Shown one piece after another: positions 48,451-59,943 of a stretch of 64,000 bases of DNA. Under the pieces are notes generated by a model. The model did no database searches. It had not been told where the DNA came from and saw nothing but the letters and a program-made list of their open reading frames with translations. Position 1 is the first letter of the stretch. Each line of letters starts with the position of its first letter. The DNA comes from Plantago major (taxonomy: Eukaryota; Streptophyta; Magnoliopsida; Lamiales; Plantaginaceae). Made by a program: the position numbers and the translations under genes. The stretch covers positions 6,807,835-6,871,834 of the forward strand of contig CM048839.1 of the NCBI GenBank assembly GCA_026545765.1, given 5' to 3'.

Positions 48451-48743
48451 TAGGGGCGGAGCCAGGATAGAATATCGACTAGGGCGTATATTTAAAAAAA
48501 AATATTATTAAGAAGTTGAGAAAAAAAATTAACTTGTAAGAAAAAATATAAAATAAATATAATGAAAAATAACACACAAATAATGACGTTTTATGGAAAA
48601 TCAACTATGTTTATGTGAAAGAAAAATAGAATTTCTTATTAAAGAGGATAGGGCGAAACGTAAAAACACCGCAAACATTACACTATAATTATTTATTTTT
48701 TAAATCAAGGGTAGGACACAATGTCTACACAGCTACGCCCCTG
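48451..48743. mobile_element. hAT-type MITE with perfect 8-bp target duplication
   Basis: Starts TAGGGGCGGAGCCAGG, ends GCTACGCCCCTG. 'attatagc' occurs directly before (48443-48450) and after (48744-48751), an 8-bp target site duplication as made by hAT transposases. AT-rich, non-coding, 293 bp. Confidence 0.88.
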
Positions 48744-49706
48744 ATTATAGCTCATTACTGACTTCATTCCTGACATGGATCTATTTCGACCACATCCCTA
48801 CCTGGGCCTAGAGCACCGATGCTAGTTGTCCTACATTATGCACGATATTGTCAACTTTGATTCCTAATGTCAAACCTGCTTGTGTCGTCACAACTCTAAT
48901 ATACACTTTCATGCCAAGTTATTGTAAAAATCGAGATTTTCCTAACAAAATGAAAATCATATTCATCCCATTCAAGTGTATGGCACAATCTCCTTTATAC
49001 TAGTTGTGATATGATTTTCCTATTGTTTAAGAAAATCAACTTTTTACGAGACTTGCTCCGCTTCCATATATTATTAGTGTTGGATTTTGATTTTGATAAT
49101 AATCGTCACGCAAAATGTAGTGAGCTAGTGTGAAAGTCCAACAAGTACATGAGAGGAAATGCAAAAGTGCAGATTAAGACTGGATCTGAGAATTAATCAT
49201 TGATGAAAATCTCTCTGTCATGTTAATGATTAGCCTCTCATTTGCTTGCTGGACTTAATTAATTAGCGATAACTGATAAAATATCGTTGTTGCCGTGTCA
49301 CTAACCTCTTCTCTGGAATAATTATTTCATGATTAAATATAAATTAATTACTTTAGGCTAGAAAAGGGTAAAGCACATGTCAGAAAGGTTCAATAATGTT
49401 GCTTTTAAAAGTTTAATAAGTCGTGGATCTGTTCTAAACTCCACTACTGCTTCTTCACTCCTGTTATCTTTATTCAATTCACCTCTTCTGTATCAAACCA
49501 AATATCACACTTACTTTTGTAACAAAGATTAAAATAAAATGTGAAATGTAGAAGAAATAAGCAGGGGTGATCCCCTAACATGTAATAAAATATTTGTATG
49601 TAATATTTTTGATAATTCAACCCTCTAACCTTCGAAATGATCTCATATAATAGTATATTATTTAGTCCTTTATAAACTTCAAATTCTAGATATATTCCCC
49701 TATAAG

Positions 49707-49886
49707 CAGGGGCGGAATTAGGAGGGGGCATAGGGGGTCGCCCCCTCTAAAATTTGAAAAAGAAAATTTATATATGTAATATTTTCGTTAATTTAGGATT
49801 TTGTCCCCCCTAAGGCCCTAACCCCTGAAATAACGTCATATGTATCATTTTGCTCCATCAAAGTTTGAATCCTGAGTCCGCCCCTG
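49707..49886. mobile_element. hAT-type MITE, 180 bp
   Basis: Starts CAGGGGCGGAATTAGG and ends GAGTCCGCCCCTG. Flanks cctataag/cctataat match at 7 of 8 bases (target duplication). Non-coding. Confidence 0.85.
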
Positions 49887-51012
49887 CCTATAATTACAAA
49901 CAGATGTAACTTCCGACAATAAATGAAATGTGATATTTCTAATTTTCGAGTAAGTGAGAAGGTACTAGTGAGATGCTTCTATTCTTTTCATTTTTCTTTC
50001 GGAGAAGGCGTGAGCGGTGGCGTGGTGCATATACTTATCACAAGCTGGTAATAAAGATTAACTAATTTTGTGGATGATTATGATTGCTCTGTGCATATGA
50101 CCTGTACTTAGTCTTAAGATAACAAACAAACCACAATTTTTTATTTCAAATATATTTAGATTATAAATATAAGTGTATAGTAAGAAAAGATAAGTTTATG
50201 AATTCATGTTGGATGAAGTCCAATCGAGCTAGAAATTCATGTTGAGTAGCGGTACATGAATTACACAATATTATAAACTTCAAGAAAGCAACATGGAGTA
50301 TCGAGTGAGTAGGCACTTATGACTTAACTCTCACTTAGTGAATTTGTTGACCATGAACACAGTTGGGTTGTTAATTATTGTTTTGCAATCATTTTGTATA
50401 AGCTTCGTTATAGATATTATCCATCGATAATTTTAAAGATGATGAATATACATTCGAACATCATTTTACATGACCACTTTCCCTTGGTGGATATTCACAA
50501 ATGACATAGACATCCCCAAATTAAAATTACCATAACTCACTTGGCTAATACTAACTCTAGTCTAGGGTACAAATTGCCATAAACACACAATCATCAACTT
50601 TCCTGAAGTGTACATTCCAGATTTAGCACTTCCTACTTTAAAATAAAATATTGCAGATAAAACGTTACTGGGTTGGGCTACATGATAAAAGTCGAACCAA
50701 CAAGCAGCATTTTAGCGTCCGCTATCCATCTATCCAAAATTTCCTCTTTTTGCTTGTGGACAACTCATGGGCCTGGACCAATCTTTCCAATAACACAGAT
50801 TTATAGGCCCACAATGTAAACTAGTGGGATAAATGAGTCATTCAAGCCAATAAACCGAGGCATTTTCATGAAGAATGTATTAGTCATCATATCATTGAAG
50901 ACATCTCCCGACCCGGGCGATGAGCTAGTAGTTATTCTAGACACCTTATTCTAGTAGTTATTTCTACGTCACCTTATTGACACCCCCAAACTAAAATGTT
51001 TTCAAATCCCAA
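49887..51012. other. Gene-free region
   Basis: No supportable gene or element; AT-rich with short frames only. Confidence 0.45.
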
Positions 51013-51480
51013 TTGTTAAAGCTAAGCTTAGCTCTGGATGCTAAAGATGACTATAAATCTTTCAACATCACTGATATTTATAAGTTGGTTGAAAAGTTTT
51101 ATCCTGCAGATTTCACTAATCAAGAGCAGTTACGTCTGAAGTATCAACTAGAGCTTTTTGAACTTGATATTTGCAATAATTTACAGTTTCAAGATGTGCC
51201 AACTATCGTCGAAGATGGAGAAGTCAACTATTTATCCCCTTGATTGATCGGTTGATAAGACTTATTTTGACTCTCCTAGTTTTCATGGGGAGCGTGCGTT
51301 TTCTGATATGAAAATTGTGAAGACGAGGTTACGTAGTAAAATGGGGGATGATTATTTGTCTAGTGCTATATTGATGAACATTGAGAAATAAATCACTCGA
51401 TCTTTTGATGTTGAATCAATTATAGACGAATTTGATGTCATGAAAAAGCGCAGGGTTCAATTCAAGGTTCGTAATTAAGT
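51013..51480 (+). pseudogene. hAT-family transposase C-terminal relic (ZMYM1/DUF4371 type)
   Basis: The first frame (LALDAKDDYKSFNITDIYKL, then KFYPADFTNQEQ and FELDI) stops at 51241-51243. A second frame continues with FSDMKIVKTRLRSKMGDDYL, an in-frame TAA, then FDVESIIDEFDVMKKRRVQF. This is the C-terminal dimerisation region of plant hAT-like transposases annotated as zinc finger MYM-type protein 1. The catalytic N-terminal two thirds are missing, and frameshifts and stops make it dead. Confidence 0.78.
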
Positions 51481-51904
51481 GAGAGAGTCAAGATGAAGAT
51501 ATCATTGGGTATTCGCTACTAGGTATGTTTTTGTCTAAATTATTACTAGCATTTTACTTCCATTGATTTGTTGGAATTTGACTATGTTCTGCACTTTTAT
51601 TTTGTAGTTCATGATTTGATGGTCAACTGTTGTGTAGCTTTGGTGGGATCAAAAGCGAGTCTTTTTTGAGAAACTTTGGCATTAGTGAGTATCATATTTG
51701 ATTATATCATCTCATGTTGCTTTGTAATTATTTTGAGATGCTTGATCCATATTTATCAACTTTGGAGCTTATGTTCAAATTCTATTCCCTGGATTGTATT
51801 CTGCTTGTGACCAAGACTGATTCACAGTCAATTGCATATATAAATCACTCTTAAGGAACTATTACAAAAAAAAAAAAAAAAACACTCAAATAATTCTTAC
51901 AATT

Positions 51905-52085
51905 AAGGCCATTCTATTTTAATTGTGGACTCCAAAAACGAAGCTAAACTTTATTTAATTAACAATTTTGAAATCTATCACCTCTATTTTAATAGTGGAC
52001 TCCAAAATGGAAGCTAAACTATATTTAATAAACAAATTTGAAGTCCCTATACACTAATGGACTTCAAATATGACCCTAAACTAAA
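51905..52085. repeat. Three-copy tandem repeat (~75 bp)
   Basis: Units share 'ctattttaat.gtggactccaaaa', 'gaagctaaact.tatttaat' and 'aacaa.tttgaa'. They precede the TTAGTTTCA array. Confidence 0.75.
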
Positions 52086-52129
52086 TTAACTGGTCAATTT
52101 AAAATCCGTAAGCTAGTTTCAGTCACTTT

Positions 52130-53850
52130 CTTCCGAAACTAACTACAAAAAAAAAATTATGCTGAAACCAACTATATAATAATTAAATTAACTCTAAAAA
52201 CTAATTTATAATAAACTAACACTGTCAAATAGGGAAACTAACACTATAAATATTATAAATCATTGTTTTTCACTGAAATAATAATAAAAATAATGATGTT
52301 GAAACTAAAAAAAATATTATGACAAAATTAACACTTTAAAATTCTAAAATCCTAGGGAAATCAACATTAGTTTCGGCATTAGTTAGTTTCACCAACACTT
52401 TAAAATTCTAAAATTCTAGGGCAATCAACAATGTTAGTTTCAATTGAAATCAACATCATAAGTGTTAGTTTCAATGTTAATTTAATTGGCTTTAGTTAGT
52501 TTCACCAGCACCATTAGTTTCAGCATCAGTTTCAGCATCATCAGCTTTGGTTTCAGCATCATTAATATTAGTTTCAGGAACTCAGAAAGTTAATTTCAGG
52601 TTCATTAGTATTAGTTTCACGTTCATTAAAATTAGTTTCAGGAACTCATGTTCATTAAAGTTAGTTTCAGGAACTCAGAATGTTAGTTTCATGAACTCAG
52701 AAAGTTAGTTTCAGGTTCATTAAAGTTGGTTTAAGGGCAACAATGTTAGTTTCAGAACAAAATAGTATTAGTTTCAGCATCATTTGTATTAGTTTCAGCA
52801 TCATTAGCATTAGTTTCAGGAACTCGAAAAGTTAGTTTCAGGTTCATTAGTATTAGTTTCAAATTCATTAAAGTTAGTTGAACTTTTAGGTTCATTAAAC
52901 TTAGTTTCAGTAACTCTGAAAGTTAGTTTCAGGTTAATTAAATTTAGTTTCAGGGCCAACAATGTTAGTTTTATAACAAAATAGTATTAGTTTTCAGCAT
53001 CATTTGTATTAGTTTCAACATCATTAGTATTAGTTTCAGGAACTTATAAATTAAAGTTAGTTTCAGGTTCATTAAAGTTAGTTTCAGGGCCAACAATGCT
53101 AGTTTCAGAACAAAATAGTATTAGTTTCAGGAACTCACAATTCTAAAACCCTAGAGGAAATGGTGAATCCATTTAACTGAATTTGAATACACCTCCGACA
53201 TAATTCACTCATAATATTAGTTTCAACATCATTAATTAGTATTAGTTTTAAAGTTAGTTTCAGCATCAACAATCTTAATTTCATTGGTTTAAATATTAGT
53301 TTAATTGGTTTCAGTCAGTTTCACCAACACCATTAGTTTTGACATTTGTTTTAGCATCATCAGTGTTATAAGTTTCAACACCAATTGTGTTAGTTTCAAA
53401 AAATTAGTTTAAGCATTAACAATGTTGTATCACTAGTTTCAGTTGAAGCCAACATGATAATCAACATGAGTGTTAGTTTCACCGGTAAATATTAATTACA
53501 GTGTTACTTTAATTGGTTTCAGTTAGTTTCATCGACACCATTAGTTTCAACATTTGTTTTAAAATCAATAATAATGTTAGTTTCATTAGTTTCAGCACAA
53601 AATGTGTTAGTTTCATTAGTTTCAGTACCAAATGTGTTAGTTTCAGTTGAAACCAACATCATAATCGACATGACCGTTTAAGTGGCAAGTATTAGTTTCA
53701 ACATTAGTTTAATTGGTTTCAGTTAGTTTCACCAACACCACTCGTTTCGACATTTTTCAGCATAACTTGTGTTAGTTTCAACATCATCGATGTTAGTTTC
53801 AACACCATTATGTTAGTTTCAGCATCATCGGTGTTAGTTTCAGCACCATT
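52130..53850. repeat. TTAGTTTCA minisatellite array with 20-22 bp monomers
   Basis: From about 52354 to 53850 the plus strand is dominated by monomers AGTTTCAG-N(~11)-TT, mostly 20-22 bp long, with some longer ones. Sets of monomers recur as larger blocks (for example 'gggccaacaatgtt' then 'aacaaaatagtatt' then 'catcatttgtatt' near 52735, 52953 and 53087). Left of it (52130-52310) the same motif occurs in the opposite orientation as GAAACTAAC, so the whole has a partly inverted layout. No coding function is evident. Confidence 0.85.
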
Positions 53851-54119
53851 GCAAAAATAGATTGAACTTTTTTTGTAAGAGTTTTATCAAGCTAGCCTTA
53901 TATATTAGTATACCATCTAAAGTGGCATCTTTATGTAATTTCCTCTTTTATTATATTCTCTCCTAGATGTCTGCTATAAAATTGTGGATGAAGCAAGCAT
54001 TTATTTAGTTCATTACCAACGTAATATCCAACCCGTATTTACGAAAAATTTTGATATTTAAAATTCGACCCGTAATATCCGGCCCATTTTAAGATGGCCT
54101 CGTAATATATAAATGTATA

Positions 54120-54162
54120 TATAATTTCGCCCCCCCTAATTCGAATCCTGGGTCCGCCCCTG
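54120..54162. mobile_element. Right end of a hAT-type MITE (CAGGGGCGGA family)
   Basis: 'cgaatcctgggtccgcccctg' matches the right terminus of the element ending at 49886. No left terminus was found. Confidence 0.5.
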
Positions 54163-54554
54163 GGTGCACCGTGTACTATATGGACGACAATTTGCACTTA
54201 TCTGACCTCTCTTATATTAGACTTCTTTTCTATTGCAGCTTACAAGCCCAACCAAAAGAATAAGCCATTCATGTTTCCGGGGCATCCTAGCATATTAAAC
54301 ATATTGATCATCTGAAGTTAACTCAGTGCTAAATGGTTCCCCTTCAAGTTGAGCAACACAATCCATACTATTATAGGAGGATTGTAGTAATTACATACTA
54401 AACGCGGCATCAAGCCAAAATACACTTGCTTCTATCATGTCGAGTTATCGATACATCTCCCATTCCTCATATCTCTTGCTTTTGTAATAACATCCGCCAC
54501 AAGAAATGTTACAAATGCTCATCTTGCAAACTGAAAACGTATGGAAAAATTATA

Positions 54555-54785
54555 CTCCCTCCATTTCAGAAAAAGTGTTACATTTTACTATCATACTTTC
54601 TCTTTCTGGCGTTAATTTATTCTTAACGATATTAATAAATAAATTATTAAAATTATATAATGAAAATTTAGTGATTAAATTTTATTATATGATTTTATTA
54701 AATTATTTACTATTATCGTTATGAGTAGAATAAACTCAAGACGATGGCCAAAAGTCAAATGTAATAATTTTTCCGAAATGAAAGA
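54555..54785. mobile_element. Stowaway-like MITE, diverged
   Basis: Left CTCCCTCCATTTCAGAAAAAG preceded by TA. The right part 'taatttttccgaaatgaaaga' is an eroded inverse followed by TA. Confidence 0.65.
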
Positions 54786-55055
54786 TATAAATACCAATTT
54801 TTTTTAGCATAAAACTTTCCAACTGGCCTGCATTGCTCCAAAACATCTCAAGCTATCATCCGATCCATGTCACGGTGGGCTACGATTCGATCAATCCACA
54901 GTGGGCTAAGATTCGATCCATGCCACGGTAGGCTACAATTCAATGCATTAGTTGGCCTTTCACAGGCCTTATCTATTGGACTCTACAAAGCCCAATCCAT
55001 ATCCAACCAATCAGTCATGATTCATTCATGCACGAAAGAGAGAAAGATAACGATG

Positions 55056-55156
55056 AAAATATCTTTTCTTTTCCCAATCGATGAAAAATATCTAACAAAC
55101 TAACCACGATTAAACCATAGTTAACCTCTGAAGAAACCATGGTCACGAAAATATCT
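55056..55156 (+). promoter_or_regulatory. Three evening elements (AAAATATCT) in GRP7-type promoter
   Basis: Exact AAAATATCT occurs at 55056-55064, 55085-55093 and 55148-55156, all on the plus strand and within 240 bp of the start codon. This is the binding site of CCA1/LHY/RVE MYB factors. It drives evening-phased circadian expression in Arabidopsis, including that of GRP7 (CCR2). Confidence 0.85.
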
Positions 55157-55213
55157 CCAACAAACTCCACAACGCCGCTCAGTGATCACATCACCAAACC
55201 CTAGATTTTCCAC

Positions 55214-55222
55214 CTATATAAT
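55214..55222 (+). promoter_or_regulatory. TATA box of GRP7-type gene
   Basis: 'ctatataat' lies about 80 bp upstream of the ATG and 60 bp downstream of the last evening element; spacing suits a short 5' UTR. Confidence 0.65.
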
Positions 55223-55296
55223 CCCCTCCAAATCTCACTTCTTCTTCATCGCCACTACTTGTTCTCTGCAAATCAGTAATACTATATTCTTAAAAA

Positions 55297-56154
55297 ATGG
55301 CTTCAGCTGATGTTGAATATAGATGTTTCGTAGGTGGATTGGCCTGGGCCACCACCGATCAGTCTCTCGAGCAAGCTTTCTCTCAGTACGGCGAAGTCGT
55401 CGAATCGAAGGTCAATTTCTCGCCGAGATCGGTTCCGTAAAAACCTGATTCCTCGATCTCTGATCTGATTCTGTTACTCATCTGTTACTCTCTGTTACTG
55501 TGTTACTCTGTCACTCTGTTACTATCTTGTTACTCTGTTACTCTGTCACTCTGTTAACTTTTCTCTTGAACGGTACGTTCTGTCTTCTCTCACTTGATCC
55601 GAGTGTTGAATTGAAGATCGAATTGTCGCTTTTCATCTTTTTTTTTAAATCTCCATTTTTCGTTCAATTTGTGATTCGATCTCGTTGATTCGAGCTGGAT
55701 CTGATGTTTCTGTGATTGAATTTGTGGATCTGATCAGATTGTCAACGATCGTGAAACCGGAAGATCCAGGGGGTTCGGATTCGTCACATTCAGAGATGAA
55801 CAAGCTATGAGAGACGCGATCGAAGGAATGAACGGTCAGGATCTCGAGGGACGTAACATCACTGTGAACGAGGCTCAGTCACGTGGATCCGGCGGTGGAG
55901 GTGGTGGCGGATACCGTGGAGGCCGCCGTGAAGGTGGAGGAGGAGGTTATGGAGGTGGTGGGGGTGGTGGATATGGCCGCCGTGAAGGTGGTGGTGGAGG
56001 TTATGGCAGTGGTGGCGGCGGCGGTGGGTATGGCCGCCGTGATGGTGGTGGTGGAGGATATGGTGGTGGCAGAAATGGCGGTGGAGGATATGGTGAGGAC
56101 CGTGGTTATGGCGGTAGCAGAGGTGGAGACTCCGGTGGTAGCTGGAGGAGTTAG
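55297..56154 (+). CDS. GRP7: Glycine-rich RNA-binding protein, GRP7/GRP8 type
   Basis: Exon 1 is 55297-55410 and exon 2 is 55738-56154, giving 176 residues. One RRM (residues 8-85) has RNP2 CFVGGLAW and RNP1 RGFGFVTF; after it comes a tail of Gly-rich repeats with Tyr and Arg (GGYGRREGG type). The intron sits inside the RRM between the two RNP motifs, as in Arabidopsis GRP7, where alternative use of an intronic donor underlies negative autoregulation. Family roles are RNA splicing and stability, cold response, immunity and clock output, in nucleus and cytoplasm. Overlapping reading frames in the Gly-rich part are artefacts of GGN codons. Confidence 0.95.
55465..55557 (+). repeat. Octamer-like CTCTGTTA repeats in GRP7-type intron
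   Basis: About nine degenerate copies of 'ctgttact(c)' are clustered 55-150 bp after the 5' splice site. They are pyrimidine-rich and could influence splicing of this autoregulated intron (inference). Confidence 0.75.
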
Positions 56155-58604
56155 ACTTGATCAGCTGTTAGTGAGCTGGTTTTAGTAGTGTTATGTTCTG
56201 GTTTGGTTGATGTTTGATGGTCTTCTCTATGGCTACTTGTTACTGTCCTGTTTTTGTTCTATGGTTCTGAGTTTGATATTGTTGGGTCTGTTGTAAATCA
56301 ATGTTTACATTGTTCTATGAATGAAGTAAATTGAGGTTTCGCAATTTTTTGCTCTTTTCTACCATTTCTGTCACTCATTACTACTATACTGTTTCTGGTA
56401 ATGTTGAATCACTTGAACAAGGAAGATAATTGACTCGTAAACAATTCATTAAATTTTTTATTAAAGGTAAAATAATTTCTTAGTGTTATTGTCAGAAACC
56501 CGGAATATCTTTAGAAAGCTTAAAAGCTACAAAAGGACTGTTACCAATTAGTGATGTTATATTAGTTGTGCTGTATTTCCTTGCTTGATATTTGAGGTGG
56601 GCTTGTTTGGTTTGTTCGTGTTTTAACTTTAATTAAGCTCGAAATGGAGTTTGAATTTGAATCCAACACCTTTATTCCATAGGGCGAGACGACACTAAAT
56701 TAAGTTCGGAGGTTGGATGTAACATCTTATCTAAAGAGTCGAGTTTAGCTCGACATTAAGTTTAAGTTCGGATCTTCTTTTGATAGATATCATAATGTAA
56801 CATTGATAAAATGAGTGTCACAAGACATCGGATCAGAAAGTAAATTATAGTAGTAACTCTTTAATCACAGGACATCGGTTTTTAAGTACTTAATCGAATA
56901 AAGAGTAAGTCTACTGAGAGGGTTTCTAGATAATTAATCTAGAGACATATTTATATTGTCAAGAAAATTATCGATGTTATTAATAAAAACACTTATGTTA
57001 TTAACATTTGTGTTTTTTCATATTACAATAAAACGTATTACGTTGACAACATAGACATTATGATTAATAACATGAATGATTTTATTGATAACATAGTTTG
57101 ATTGATTTTTAGGGATATTCTGAAATATATACTTTCTAAAAGGGAAATGAGAATATGGAATGGCCGAATTGGAATAGCCGTTAAGATTTGCATCTCGGTT
57201 GTCGTGTACCAGATGAAGAAAGTTTATGGTTTACCTTTTGCTTTAATGATTGTGTTTTCTATTTATGCTGAATTTAATGTGCTTATGCTTTTCGTAATTT
57301 CAACGCTTTTCAAATGATTTGAAGAACTACTCTGAAACGAATTGAATTGAGGTGGATTCACTTCTTACGAATTATTGTTAACCATGGTTAGGGCCGGCTA
57401 GGAAATAGTGTCGACATAATGTGGCCACTTGCATCAATTGTCGGAGTTTATCTCAGACTCATCATAGTAAAACTTTTACTAAAACACATGGAAAACAAGT
57501 GTGTTAGCCATTCAGGTGTATGACTGTATGATGAAACTCGAACTCATAACCAATTATGATTCTATTTCCATTAGAACTCCGGCTATATTTAGTAGTGATC
57601 ATCGTTAGAATTATGTTGCCTTTTAAAACCTCTATTCATTTTGTGGAAATTTGTTGAAGTTGATATAGTAAAATATCAGTTGGGGAAACTTGTTCCGCCA
57701 AATGGCGTTTTTACTTTGACCGGTCGAGATCACTTATTCAATATCAAATTCTCAAATGTTCTGATTATACACTGGAGCCCTCAATTGGTTCATTAGTGGA
57801 TGAAGACGTTTTTAAGGGTTCCATATTGTTAATGGTGATTGAATATGCGCAAATGTGCAAAATATTTGTACAAGAACCGTAAAATACATGAAACATGTAT
57901 ATCAATCACGATATACTATTTAAAGCACCGTAAATAACTACAATGTGTTATAGTATAGAGTGAGATGCAAAATTAGTGTTGATAAACAATATTAAGAATA
58001 AATATAAATAATATAATTAATGCCGAGCCTTGACAAGTCAAGTTAGGTTCGATTCATTAGGTAAACGTGCATAAAATGACGTTCAAATTCAATTCAACTA
58101 CTTACGGAACAGGATAGTACTTATTTGTTAAATCTCTACTCCAATAATGCACTATGCAAGTAGAAGAAAAACGAGTAGAGCTCACTTGCAATGATGTTGG
58201 ATAACATACACATTTATACAATTGCTACGGTACCACACATGTTGACAAAAGTTCATTCTCGCTTGAGAGCATAGTTTTAGAAAGTGTTGTTTTATTGGTT
58301 AAGAGAAGGAATAATATTCATGACGTTGGAGATAAATTCACAGCTGAAGTGATGGTGTTTGTCTTTGTTATACTCTTCCGGTGTGAAATCAGTTAGCCCA
58401 TTAACCTTTTTTGGTCAATTAAATTCAACTTTAGCTATTTAAAGATTTACTATGTCCGCATACATGTTCATAGACTCCAAAAATAATACTTTGATTAAAA
58501 AGATTGTTGCATATGCTATACAATTTAGTTTCTACTACGTTGCTATTTCGATGCAACTAACGGAGTGCAACTTAATTGGTAATCAACTTACCCTTGATCA
58601 ATAA
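56155..58604. other. 3' UTR and gene-free region
   Basis: The first ~180 bp is the GRP7-type 3' UTR, with 'gttctggtttggttgatg' at 56195-56212. The rest is AT-rich with no supportable gene. Confidence 0.5.
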
Positions 58605-58712
58605 GGCTCTATTCTCTTTATCTGAAAACTCATTCAGTTCAGTTCAGCTCAGCTCTGCTTAGTTATATTTTATACTACAATTCAATTCAGTTCAGACGAA
58701 GAGAACAGAGCC
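58605..58712. mobile_element. Tourist-like (PIF/Harbinger) MITE, 108 bp
   Basis: Inverted termini GGCTCTATTCTCTT / AAGAGAACAGAGCC (13 of 14 matching) with TAA on both flanks (58602-58604, 58713-58715). A partial second copy of the right half ('acaattcaattcagttcaga', 'cgaagagaaca') follows at about 58790-58817. Confidence 0.8.
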
Positions 58713-59473
58713 TAAGTCTTTGTCATCTTCATCTAAAAAATTATTAATTTCAGTTTAGTTCAAATTTACTCAATTGTTTCTTATATACAATTCAATTCAG
58801 TTCAGACGAAGAGAACATGATCTCAGTATTACATTAACATTAGAAAAAGTAAAGGTACTCCAGATCTCCAATTGACATGGATCAGTAGACATCAATACAG
58901 GCTCATTTCCTCATCCGAACCATAGTCTGTGGAATAATGTAAAGGCCCAACCCACCTTTTGGCCCACTTTCCAACGTATCACCCAAGAATCATGAAGCCG
59001 CCGAATCTATTCCTTTTCACTTGGCCGGTGTAAACAAGATCCACCATTAAGTGTGTTTTTTAACTAACTTCGACTAATTTACCTCCATTCGAAGGTGGTT
59101 GGATTATCACAAAAATCAAGATTTTCCTCAATATGACAGACAATCATATCTATTCTAAAAAGTGTATAGCACATCGTCTAACACACTCATTCAATTCATA
59201 TATGATTTCTGTAGTCAGAAAACTTTAATCTTTATCTTTCACATAACTTGCTCCTGCAGTAACTAATTTATCCCCTAGTAAATCAGTCGTTTAATTAAGA
59301 CACATATTATCTTATGTGTGTAACTAGGAGATGATCTACAAATTCATTTTAAAAGATACTCAGACCATTTTATCAAAAAGATAACCTAACTTGTCATTTT
59401 CCAAATTCCTTTTATAGAACATCAACCAATTTTCCAAAATTACTCCATTCGAGTTACATTATTCGCCATCTTA

Positions 59474-59585
59474 GGCTCTGTTCTCTTCAACTGAAATTTA
59501 TCGAATCGAATCGAACTGGTAGATAAAATATAACCAAGTTAGAATCGAATGTAAGTAATCGAATGAAGCCAACAAGAGATGAGCC
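59474..59585. mobile_element. Tourist-like MITE, 112 bp
   Basis: Left end GGCTCTGTTCTCTTC as in the element at 58605; right end AAGAGATGAGCC is partly eroded. TTA flanks both sides (59471-59473, 59586-59588). Confidence 0.72.
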
Positions 59586-59943
59586 TTAATAATGCTAACT
59601 ATAATTCAACCTGACAGCTCGTTTTGCTAACCAAAGTCGAACTTTTAGCCAGATTCCTCTACCAACTAGTTAGCTGTTTGAAGCATTCCATTCCCACTTT
59701 CCACTTCTTGAATCTTGCTAGTTGCTGCTGATAAGCATCTATGGTTATCCTATTCCTAACACGGCTATAGTCTACTTAGTCCATGAATTGCGTATTAAAC
59801 TCCTAATCTTTTGCCTTCAGAGTTATATAAGAACCCCTCTTCACTATTCTTAAAAACAGCTTCACCCATAAGCCAACAACATACAGCAGGAAAATTCTTG
59901 CATTACACAATGTCCAAAACTCTCTATGCGATCCACACAAATA

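Noticed and set aside
52130..53850. CRISPR-like or telomere-like array
   Set aside because: This is plant DNA; monomers lack uniform repeats with unique spacers, and TTAGTTTCA is not the plant telomere unit TTTAGGG.
54867..55103. 78-codon frame upstream of GRP7
   Set aside because: It overlaps the promoter with evening elements and has a repetitive start (a tandem of 'gatccatgccacggt'); non-coding is more likely.
55883..56185. Second frame (Val/Met/Ala-rich, 100 codons) over the GRP7 tail
   Set aside because: An artefact of GGN-repeat codons in the +1 frame of the glycine-rich domain.
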